A stretch of 5,589 bases of DNA from an uncultured Alphaproteobacteria bacterium (GTDB lineage Bacteria > Pseudomonadota > Alphaproteobacteria > Thalassobaculales > Thalassobaculaceae), in NCBI GenBank assembly GCA_938028645.1, contig CALIMD010000044.1, positions 1 to 5,589 on the forward strand. Reading direction: 5' to 3'. Of the stretch, positions 1 to 5,393 are shown piece by piece (the stretch's first letter is position 1; the number at the start of each line of letters is the position of its first letter). The notes below the pieces were generated by a model. It was not told the origin of the DNA, made no database searches, and worked only from the letters and a program-made list of their open reading frames with translations. The translations under genes and the position numbers were made by a program.

Positions 1-2
1 AG

Positions 3-749
3 AAACCTCGGGAAAAGGGAATAAATTATGTAAGGGCCCCTGTAATGGTGGGTAGCTGTGTTGATGATTATCTCGAAGCTTACGCTGATCTCGTTGATAT
101 TTTTAAAATTTCTGGCAAGCAAGGCGCTATGATGAGTAAAAAATCGCTACTGAGATTTATAGCTAGTTGCAAAGATTTTGACGTAAAAATTGCTTTAGGT
201 AATCCAATCATGGATGTCGCTCTATCGAGTGGAAAAGAAGCAGTAGATGGTCTTTTGGATGACGTTGTTAATTTAGGTATCGAAATAGTTGAAATTTCTA
301 GCATATCGCGTTCATTGGACGACGATGACATGTGCAGGTTAATTGAAAACGCTACACGTAAAGGCATAAAGGTGATTAATGAAGTAGGCGTTGCTTTTGC
401 ACACTCTAAAGTTTCTGAGAAAGAAATTTTTGTTGAGCGAATTAAAAAGCAAACCGAAAGATTTGTTGAGGCTGGAGCATGGAAGATTTTACTCGAGTCT
501 GAGGGTCTTACAGAAAATATAGATGAGACAGATTATAGATGGCATGTAATCGATAAATTAATTAGCCCATTGAAGCTTGAGCAGTTTATGGTGGAAGCCG
601 ATGATCAAGATGTTTTTTCAAAATATATTGAAATGTTTGGTCCTGGAATAAATATGATGGTTGACCACGATAGACTGCTTAAAATGGAAGATGCGAGGAT
701 TGGTTACGGACCTTCACAATTTCTTTGGGGGAAAGTCGTAAAATATTAA
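3..749 (+). CDS. Phosphosulfolactate synthase (ComA)/HSA32-family TIM-barrel protein, 5' end outside window
   Basis: The family's founding member, archaeal ComA, joins sulfite to phosphoenolpyruvate to make phosphosulfolactate; plant HSA32 is a relative with an unclear reaction. Seen here: a KPREKG-type N-terminal motif (bases 3-20), FKISGKQG (about 102-125), EISSIS followed by an acidic stretch (about 291-330), NEVG (about 378-389), ILLESEG (about 487-507) and a C-terminal FGPGINMMVDHD block (about 637-672). These follow the order of ComA/HSA32 proteins. The frame is open to the window edge and bases 3-44 already encode family-like residues, so the ATG at 45, although it has a weak AAGGG eight bases upstream, is probably internal. 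Where ComA has an Asp-Lys-Gly near its N-terminus, this protein reads VRAP, which is closer to HSA32. The exact substrate is therefore open. The gene is AT-richer than the operon and ends 128 bases before uxaC, so co-transcription is not shown. Family assignment is fairly sure; sulfolactate synthesis is not. Confidence 0.75.
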   Translation, partial: KPREKGINYVRAPVMVGSCVDDYLEAYADLVDIFKISGKQGAMMSKKSLLRFIASCKDFDVKIALGNPIMDVALSSGKEAVDGLLDDVVNLGIEIVEISSISRSLDDDDMCRLIENATRKGIKVINEVGVAFAHSKVSEKEIFVERIKKQTERFVEAGAWKILLESEGLTENIDETDYRWHVIDKLISPLKLEQFMVEADDQDVFSKYIEMFGPGINMMVDHDRLLKMEDARIGYGPSQFLWGKVVKY

Positions 750-782
750 TTTATTAAAATAAAGTCTCGTCAGCGATAAATC

Positions 783-793
783 TTGTCTAACGA
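783..793. promoter_or_regulatory. Candidate GntR/FadR-subfamily operator upstream of uxaC
   Basis: The 11-mer TTGTCTAACGA fits the TNGTNNNACNA pattern known for FadR-subfamily GntR repressors, the group that contains the hexuronate regulators UxuR and ExuR of enterobacteria. It lies 84 bases before the uxaC start, a sensible place for control of this operon. Around it are further GACA/TGTC half-sites (784-787 with 792-795, and CTTGTC 782-787 with GACAAG 801-806). The centre is not symmetric and a single short match can occur by chance, so this is a suggestion. No regulator gene is in the window. Confidence 0.3.
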
Positions 794-817
794 CAGAAAT
801 GACAAGGTCGCATTATT

Positions 818-847
818 AGCCGGACAGCTGCCTGGCTACGAATAGCC
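818..847 (+). repeat. Two overlapping, mutually exclusive hairpins in the uxaC leader
   Basis: Bases 818-837 form an imperfect 20-base palindrome centred on CAGCTG with AGCC/GGCT ends. Bases 834-847 form a perfect five-pair stem GGCTA/TAGCC around a CGAA tetraloop. Both use the GGCT at 834-837, so an RNA could form only one at a time. They sit 31 bases before the start codon. Neither is followed by a T-run, so they are not terminators. They could be a dyad operator, a leader structure or chance. Confidence 0.3.
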
Positions 848-863
848 TACGTTGAGACATACT

Positions 864-870
864 GAAAGGG
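864..870 (+). promoter_or_regulatory. Ribosome binding site of uxaC (supports the TTG start)
   Basis: GAAAGGG stands seven bases before the TTG at 878. An in-frame TAG occupies 875-877, directly before that TTG, so no longer start is possible. The protein made from this TTG begins with the LLDCDRLFP stretch expected near the N-terminus of this type of UxaC. Confidence 0.55.
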
Positions 871-877
871 TAGTTAG

Positions 878-2284
878 TTGGCTCTACTTGACTGTGATCG
901 GCTGTTTCCGCAAGATCCAAATGGCTTGGGATTGGCTCGTGCAATTTTTTCAAGTATTCGGGATCTGCCAATTTTGAGTCCACATGGGCACACAGATCCA
1001 CAATGGTTTGCAACAAACCAACCATTTGAAAACCCAGCAGCGTTATTTGTCACACCGGATCACTATGTATGTCGGATGTTGAATTCCCATGGTATTACGC
1101 CAGAAAAGTTGGGGATTAAGCCCATCGTTGGTGCCAACTATGAAAGGGATGCTAGAAAGATTTGGAAACTATTTGCCTCCTATTACTATCTTTTTCGAGG
1201 TACTCCAACACGGCTTTGGATAGACCAAGTACTACAAGAGGTTTTCAACGTTAACCTGGTCTTGTCCAAAGAAACAGCCGATGATATTTACGACCAAATA
1301 GCCCAGTTGCTGAGACAGCCTGAGTTCCATCCGCGTGCGCTATTCGAGCGATTTAATATAGAAGTATTAGCCACAACTGAAAGTGCACTGGATAACTTGG
1401 AGCACCATGCTTCTATTGCCAAATCTGGTTGGGGTGGGCGTGTGATTACGACTTATCGGCCTGATGCGATTATTGACCCAGACCATCCGCAATTTTTCGC
1501 CAACCTTCAATGTCTGGCCGAAATTACAAATTGCGACACGACGACATGGTTTGGATATTTGGATGCCCATCGCACTCGGCGTCAAGTGTTTCGCTATCAC
1601 GGCGCGACTGCCACCGATCATGGGCATCCAACCGCTCGTACCGCAAACTTACCTGCAAAGGAGGCAGAAATACTGTTTGGTGAAATCTTGCTGGGTAAGC
1701 GCGAACAAAATCAGGCCGAGCTATTTCGGGCACAAATGTTAACTGAAATGGCAAAGATGAGCCAAGAAGATGGGATGGTGATGCAAATCCACCCGGGTTC
1801 ATTCCGAAACCACTCCCTAGAAATTTATAAGCGTTTGGGAGCTGACATGGGCTTCGATATTCCGCGTCGAACTGATTATGTTAATGATTTGCGGCCATTA
1901 CTGGATGTTGTGGGACATGATCCAACATTCAGTCTTATTGTCTTTACACTAGATGAAACAACATATGGTCGTGAGCTCGCGCCTTTGGCAGGAGTTTATC
2001 CAGCATTGAAGCTTGGTCCGGCCTGGTGGTTTTTTGACAGTGCAAGCGGCATGCGCCGTTATCGTGAAATTACAACTGAAACTGCTGGGTTTTACAATAC
2101 CGTGGGCTTTAACGACGATACACGTGCTTTCTGCTCAATCCCGGCGCGCCACGATGTGGCTCGACGTGTGGATTCTGCTTTCCTTGCTGATTTAGTCTCC
2201 ACTGGTCGCCTTCTCGAAAATGAGGCCTTCGAGGTTGCAAAGGATCTTACAGTTAATCTCGTAAAACAGGCTTACCGGCTATGA
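878..2284 (+). CDS. uxaC: Glucuronate (uronate) isomerase
   Basis: UxaC (EC 5.3.1.12) is a cytosolic amidohydrolase-fold isomerase. It converts D-glucuronate to D-fructuronate, and D-galacturonate to D-tagaturonate. The 468 residues match the family length of about 470. Visible landmarks are the metal-binding H-x-H in SPHGHTD (His36, His38), TTESALDNLEHH followed by TYRPD in the middle, QIHPGSFRNH (His305, Arg310, His312), FTLDETTYGRELAPLAG, and GPAWWFFD (Trp383-Asp387) near the C-terminus. The TTG start is forced by the stop codon immediately before it. The usual TTDDP motif reads TTESA here, a variation that need not affect activity. The last four bases overlap the uxuB start (ATGA), so uxuB is probably translationally coupled. 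With only the uxuB/uxuA branch next door, glucuronate is the likely main substrate; the galacturonate branch (uxaB, uxaA) is absent from the window. Confidence 0.96.
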   Translation: MALLDCDRLFPQDPNGLGLARAIFSSIRDLPILSPHGHTDPQWFATNQPFENPAALFVTPDHYVCRMLNSHGITPEKLGIKPIVGANYERDARKIWKLFASYYYLFRGTPTRLWIDQVLQEVFNVNLVLSKETADDIYDQIAQLLRQPEFHPRALFERFNIEVLATTESALDNLEHHASIAKSGWGGRVITTYRPDAIIDPDHPQFFANLQCLAEITNCDTTTWFGYLDAHRTRRQVFRYHGATATDHGHPTARTANLPAKEAEILFGEILLGKREQNQAELFRAQMLTEMAKMSQEDGMVMQIHPGSFRNHSLEIYKRLGADMGFDIPRRTDYVNDLRPLLDVVGHDPTFSLIVFTLDETTYGRELAPLAGVYPALKLGPAWWFFDSASGMRRYREITTETAGFYNTVGFNDDTRAFCSIPARHDVARRVDSAFLADLVSTGRLLENEAFEVAKDLTVNLVKQAYRL

Positions 2285-3711
2285 CGCTAGAAGGTCAAAG
2301 CGGGCTGCGCAGACTTCATCCCAGCCCAAAAACTGGAATTGTTCATTTGGGACTTGGTGCTTTTTTCAGGGCGCATGGTGCTATTTATATAAAGGAAGCC
2401 ATGGAGCAATCTGGTGGAGACTGGGGCGTGGTGGGCGTATCCCTCAGATCATCAGATATTAGAAACAAGCTGGTAAGAAATGATTGCTTGTACACGGCAT
2501 TAGAACTATCAGACCAGGGTATTAAATCTCAAGTTGTTGATGTTGTCACCTCAGTCCTTTTCGCTCCAGAGGATCCCAGTGCAGTGCTCAAAGTAATGAC
2601 CGACGAAACAACAAGGATTGTGAGTCTTACCATTACAGAAAAAGGATACTGTCGGGGCTCGCGAGATACGACGCTTGATTTTGAGCATCCAGATATCAAA
2701 CATGATCTGCAAAGCTTAGTGCCGAAATCTGGACCAGGGTTTTTGGTTCGCGCGCTGGAAATGCGGTGGAGGCGAGGCTTACGCCCGTTCACGGTATTGT
2801 CTCTAGATAACTTGTCATCTAATGGGCTATTGACGCAGCAAATTATCAGTGAATTTGCCTCGAGGATTGACCTAAACTTTGCAAACTGGGTTAAAACAGA
2901 ATGTAAATTTCCTTGTAGCATGGTCGATAGAATTGTACCTGCGACATCCGATGCATTGAGAAAGCGCGCATGCGAAAGTAGCGGTCACTACGATGAAGCA
3001 GTTGTCGCTCACGAACCTTTTCGACAATGGGTGATCGAAGATGATTTTGTAGATAATTGTCGGCCAGATTTGGGAGCAGTGGGCGTAAAACTGGTTTATG
3101 ATGTCGCTCCTTTCGAGCAAATGAAGTTACGTATGCTCAACGGCGCACATTCTGCAATTGCCTATCTTGGTAGTCTTGCAGGTTTTGAAACTGTAGCAGA
3201 GGCAATCTGCGATGAGGGCATTGCACTTTTCGTAGAAGGCTTGTGGCGTGAAGACCTTGCTTTATCTCTAGATGTGCCACCAGAAACGAGCCTTGAAGAT
3301 TATGCGGCTCAATTGCTAACACGCTTTCGAAATCCGGAAATTTATCACCTTTTAGAACAGATCGCCATGGATGGCAGTCAAAAACTTCCGCAGCGGATTT
3401 TAGGACCACTCGATGAAAACCTTTCAGCAGGGAGGCCCTACAAGCGGTTGCTGGTCGTTGTTGCTGCTTGGTTACGGTATATCGAAAGTCGATCAAAAAG
3501 TGAACAACCTGAGTTGAACGACCCGTATAAACAAAAGCTGATACACGCTGCTAAAATAGCACCCAACGACGCCGCTTTAGTTGAGAATATACTCAAAATA
3601 GCTCCAGGTTATGGCAAGCTGCCGAGCCGTAGGATCACTTGTGAATTGGTCGCCATTATGGTTCAACTTGGTAATTTTCGCGATACCGTTCGACTTGAAG
3701 GAGATTGTTAA
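2281..3711 (+). CDS. uxuB: Fructuronate reductase (D-mannonate oxidoreductase), mannitol dehydrogenase family
   Basis: UxuB (EC 1.1.1.57) reduces D-fructuronate to D-mannonate with NADH in the cytosol, the second step of glucuronate breakdown. The 476 residues fit the polyol-specific long-chain dehydrogenase/reductase family (E. coli UxuB is about 486). The N-terminal Rossmann nucleotide-binding motif is HLGLGAFFRAH (residues 22-32). The catalytic signature is KLRMLNGAH, giving Lys282, Asn287 and His290 with the spacing (K, +5 N, +8 H) of the mannitol dehydrogenase active site. The ATG overlaps the uxaC stop and has only a weak AGG upstream, so expression probably depends on coupling to uxaC. 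Its TAA stop shares one base with the uxuA ATG. By sequence alone the protein could be a tagaturonate reductase or mannitol dehydrogenase, but its place between uxaC and uxuA decides for fructuronate reductase. Confidence 0.93.
   Translation: MTLEGQSGLRRLHPSPKTGIVHLGLGAFFRAHGAIYIKEAMEQSGGDWGVVGVSLRSSDIRNKLVRNDCLYTALELSDQGIKSQVVDVVTSVLFAPEDPSAVLKVMTDETTRIVSLTITEKGYCRGSRDTTLDFEHPDIKHDLQSLVPKSGPGFLVRALEMRWRRGLRPFTVLSLDNLSSNGLLTQQIISEFASRIDLNFANWVKTECKFPCSMVDRIVPATSDALRKRACESSGHYDEAVVAHEPFRQWVIEDDFVDNCRPDLGAVGVKLVYDVAPFEQMKLRMLNGAHSAIAYLGSLAGFETVAEAICDEGIALFVEGLWREDLALSLDVPPETSLEDYAAQLLTRFRNPEIYHLLEQIAMDGSQKLPQRILGPLDENLSAGRPYKRLLVVVAAWLRYIESRSKSEQPELNDPYKQKLIHAAKIAPNDAALVENILKIAPGYGKLPSRRITCELVAIMVQLGNFRDTVRLEGDC
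3697..3703 (+). promoter_or_regulatory. Ribosome binding site of uxuA
   Basis: GAAGGAG lies inside the last uxuB codons, seven bases before the ATG at 3711. It favours that ATG over the in-frame TTG at 3705, which would be only one base away. The strong site means uxuA can recruit ribosomes itself as well as being coupled to uxuB. Confidence 0.75.
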
Positions 3712-4880
3712 TGAAGGAAACTTGGCGGTGGTATGGTCCACTAGATCAGATTCAGCTTTCCGAAATTCGCCAGACTGGCGCCGTAGGTATTGTCACAGCT
3801 CTGCATGAGATTCCATATGGTGAGGTTTGGCATCGCAATACGATCGTCAAGAGGCGAGACAAGATTAAGGCTGCTGGGTTTGAATGGGACGTGGTGGAAA
3901 GCTTGCCATTGCACGAAGATATTAAGCGTGGGATGGGAGATCTATCGACGCTGTTCGCTAATTACCGGCAATCAATGGCGAATTTGGCCAATGAAGGTAT
4001 CCAAATAATTTGTTATAATTTTATGCCACTGTTAGATTGGACACGCACCAATCTTAAATCGCCCCTGCATAACGGTGGCACCTGTCTGCGTTATTCTGCA
4101 TTCCTAATGGCCGCTTTTGAGATTTGTATGCTAAAGCGCAAAGACGCCGAAAAAGACTACCCTTCGAAAGTTATTGAGGGGGCGTATAACTGGTTCGCCA
4201 GATCGACAGAAAAGGAGCAATCAGAGCTATTGAATGCCATTATGGCTGGCTTGCCTGGCGCATATGATCGTTATGACGTGGAAGGGCTGCGTTATGCGCT
4301 TAAGTCTTACGATGGTTTGTCTGTGGACGATTTGCGTGCAAACTATCAATTGTTTTTAAACGAAGTAGTTCCAACCGCGCAAGAGTTGGGAATAAAGCTG
4401 TGTGTGCACCCCGATGATCCGCCGCGAAATATTTTAGGCTTGCCGCGGATCGTGTCTGATTCAAAAGACATTGATTGGATAATTAATGCTTTTCCTTCCC
4501 ACTCAAATGGCTTGACTCTCTGTTCTGGTTCACTCGGTGCGAGCCCAAACAACAATGTCGTAGAAATTGCTCAGCGGTATGCAGATCGCATCCATTTTGC
4601 CCACCTTAGAAATGTTCGTAAGGAGCCCGATGGTTCGTTTGAGGAGACTGCACATCTAGAGGGTGATACCGACATGGCAGCTCTATGCAAAATTCTATTG
4701 GATGAAGAAAAAAGACGACGCCAACAAATATCAGGTGATTGGCAGATCCCATATCGTCCAGATCATGGACATGAACTTTTATCAGATACCGAAAGAGGGA
4801 CATTTCCTGGGTATCCACTTATAGGAAGGCTCCGAGGACTTGCGGAAATCCGAGGCGTTATTCATGCTCTGGGCTCATGA
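3711..4880 (+). CDS. uxuA: D-mannonate dehydratase
   Basis: UxuA (EC 4.2.1.8) is a cytosolic metal-dependent TIM-barrel enzyme that dehydrates D-mannonate to 2-keto-3-deoxy-D-gluconate, the last dedicated step of the glucuronate branch. From the ATG at 3711 it has 389 residues, close to E. coli UxuA (394). Typical segments are the N-terminal KETWRWYGP, TALHEIPYGEVW, CYNFMPLLDWTRT (residues 101-113), CVHPDDPP with His233, LCSGSLG with Cys271, HFAHLRN with His298, YRPDHGHE with Asp351, and a C-terminal GRLRGLAEIRGV. The His/Cys/His/Asp set corresponds to the Mn2+ ligands known for the family. The start is chosen on the GAAGGAG site at 3697 and on the family N-terminus; a TTG six bases upstream is possible but poorly spaced. 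It overlaps uxuB by one base. No clear terminator follows. Confidence 0.97.
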   Translation: MKETWRWYGPLDQIQLSEIRQTGAVGIVTALHEIPYGEVWHRNTIVKRRDKIKAAGFEWDVVESLPLHEDIKRGMGDLSTLFANYRQSMANLANEGIQIICYNFMPLLDWTRTNLKSPLHNGGTCLRYSAFLMAAFEICMLKRKDAEKDYPSKVIEGAYNWFARSTEKEQSELLNAIMAGLPGAYDRYDVEGLRYALKSYDGLSVDDLRANYQLFLNEVVPTAQELGIKLCVHPDDPPRNILGLPRIVSDSKDIDWIINAFPSHSNGLTLCSGSLGASPNNNVVEIAQRYADRIHFAHLRNVRKEPDGSFEETAHLEGDTDMAALCKILLDEEKRRRQQISGDWQIPYRPDHGHELLSDTERGTFPGYPLIGRLRGLAEIRGVIHALGS

Positions 4881-4898
4881 TAAAAATTGAAGGACTAG

Positions 4899-4913
4899 TT
4901 TTGAAGTTCAAAA
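4899..4913. repeat. 15-base palindrome just after uxuA
   Basis: TTTTGAAGTTCAAAA is symmetric on both arms (seven pairs) around a single G. A one-base loop cannot fold as a hairpin, so it is not a terminator stem; as DNA it could be a dyad for a dimeric protein. AT-rich dyads of this size also arise by chance. Confidence 0.25.
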
Positions 4914-5110
4914 AGAAAGAATGATTTAGGCCGTAAAACACTATATTACTTGTATGATTTGTGGAAGCCGGTCCAATCAGTATAGCTCGCTTTGTTAAGG
5001 AGGGCCGCAGAAATTAAATATTCGGTAATTCCCAATAGAGTTTCCTTCGACTGCTATACAACCAATATAGAGGTCATCCAAATTGTAATCATAGTGCATA
5101 TGAATTCAAC

Positions 5111-5141
5111 TCTCATTGCGGAGCAAACTAAAGCAATGAGG
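5111..5141. repeat. Inverted repeat CTCATTGC/GCAATGAG
   Basis: CTCATTGC (5112-5119) and GCAATGAG (5133-5140) are perfect complements with a 13-base loop; a T-G pair extends the stem to 5111/5141. The right arm runs into the Shine-Dalgarno-like run at 5139-5148, so a folded RNA would cover part of it. TCTCATTGC recurs in direct orientation at 5322-5330, each time followed closely by CAAAC. Confidence 0.5.
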
Positions 5142-5148
5142 AGGTGAT
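5139..5148 (+). promoter_or_regulatory. Orphan Shine-Dalgarno-like sequence
   Basis: AGGAGGTGAT is a ten-base match to the complement of the bacterial 16S rRNA 3' end, stronger than any site before the real genes here. The nearest starts do not fit well: ATG at 5147 begins inside it (a 10-codon frame), TTG at 5156 gives a 7-codon frame, and ATG at 5164 (the interrupted frame) is 19 bases beyond the AGGAGG. It could be the leftover initiation site of the decayed gene that follows or serve a very short leader peptide. Confidence 0.35.
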
Positions 5149-5232
5149 GCGCACTTTGTCCTTATGCATTCGAATATGATTAAGGATGATTTCAGTTCTT
5201 ATATTGAAAGCCCTAAAAGAAGTATTTTACAA

Positions 5233-5271
5233 CTTAGGCCTATTGGGAAATGACTTAGGTCTATTGCAAAA
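5233..5271 (+). repeat. Imperfect tandem repeat, 21-base period
   Basis: Two 18-base units (5233-5250 and 5254-5271) agree at 15 positions and begin CTTAGG, followed by CTATTG in the second and CCTATTG-type sequence in the first; TGA separates them. The period of 21 bases is seven codons (LRPIGK / LRSIAK in the interrupted frame) and also two DNA helical turns. It may be a small duplication inside a decaying gene or a pair of binding sites for a response regulator upstream of the gene at 5394. The first unit contains the palindrome TAGGCCTA. Confidence 0.45.
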
Positions 5272-5293
5272 GATTTCGGCCTGAGTGCAATAG
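5261..5293. repeat. Inverted repeat CTATTGCA/TGCAATAG
   Basis: CTATTGCA (5261-5268) and TGCAATAG (5286-5293) are perfect eight-base complements with a 17-base loop. No T-run follows, so this is not a rho-independent terminator. It lies about 100 bases before the gene at 5394, inside the putative TetR remnant, and could be an operator or chance. Its ATTGC core resembles the CTCATTGC elements at 5112 and 5323. Confidence 0.4.
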
Positions 5294-5393
5294 TCAGTCA
5301 GTACTTTTCGTCAAATATTCATCTCATTGCTCAAACGGCACAAACGCGTGCTTGTTGATGTGATAAGAAAATTAAGAAAAGATGGAGACAAAA

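Larger units (their letters stand above)
4881..5163. other. Gene-poor stretch downstream of uxuA
   Basis: No recognisable gene lies on either strand. The sequence is AT-rich and contains a 15-base near-palindrome (4899-4913), an SD-like AAGGAGGG (4998-5004 area) without a well-placed start, an inverted repeat (5111-5140) and a very good anti-Shine-Dalgarno match (5139-5148). One frame is open from 4986 to the TGA at 5145-5147 (about 51 codons from a TTG at 4992), but its product resembles nothing I know. The stretch looks like a decayed or regulatory interval between two transcription units. Confidence 0.5.
5164..5358 (+). pseudogene. Remnant of a TetR-family regulator (helix-turn-helix end only), interrupted by TGA
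   Basis: One frame runs from ATG 5164 to TGA 5356-5358 with a single in-frame stop (TGA 5251-5253). Before the stop it encodes a 29-residue piece containing KRSILQ, which resembles the start of a TetR N-terminal helix. After it (5254-5340) comes SIAKDFGLSAIVSQYF and then SSNIHLIAQ. This follows the TetR/BetI pattern I-A-x3-G-x-S then hydrophobic-x-x-Y-F-x-S-K-x-x-L, with one residue missing in the turn and Asn in place of the usual Lys. The ligand-binding domain is absent. The spacing between the KRSIL piece and the HTH is several residues shorter than normal, and a 21-base repeat straddles the stop. Together these suggest a decayed gene. The resemblance rests on roughly 25 residues, so chance is possible. 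Confidence 0.35.

Noticed and set aside
782..806. CTTGTC/GACAAG inverted repeat considered as a terminator of the left gene
   Set aside because: A six-pair stem with a 13-base loop and no T-run; more plausible as part of a binding region.
750..877. Promoter -35/-10 boxes upstream of uxaC
   Set aside because: Partial matches (TTGTCT 783-788, CATTAT 811-816) are 22 bases apart, too far for a sigma-70 promoter; none with correct spacing was found.
1367..1802. Overlapping frames on both strands inside uxaC
   Set aside because: They are shadows of a clearly real gene, with compositions unlike proteins and no ribosome sites.
2529..3496. Several reverse-strand frames inside uxuB
   Set aside because: They lie antisense to a gene with intact catalytic motifs; no recognisable domains.
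3705..3710. Upstream TTG as the uxuA start
   Set aside because: It is only one base from the GAAGGAG site, whereas the ATG at 3711 is seven bases away and gives the family N-terminus.
4992..5147. About 51-codon open frame from TTG 4992 behind an AAGGAGG
   Set aside because: The SD-like sequence lies inside the frame rather than before its start, the product resembles no family I know, and the length is common by chance in AT-rich DNA.
5261..5308. Inverted repeat considered as a transcription terminator
   Set aside because: The loop is 17 bases, the stem is AT-rich and no run of T follows directly.
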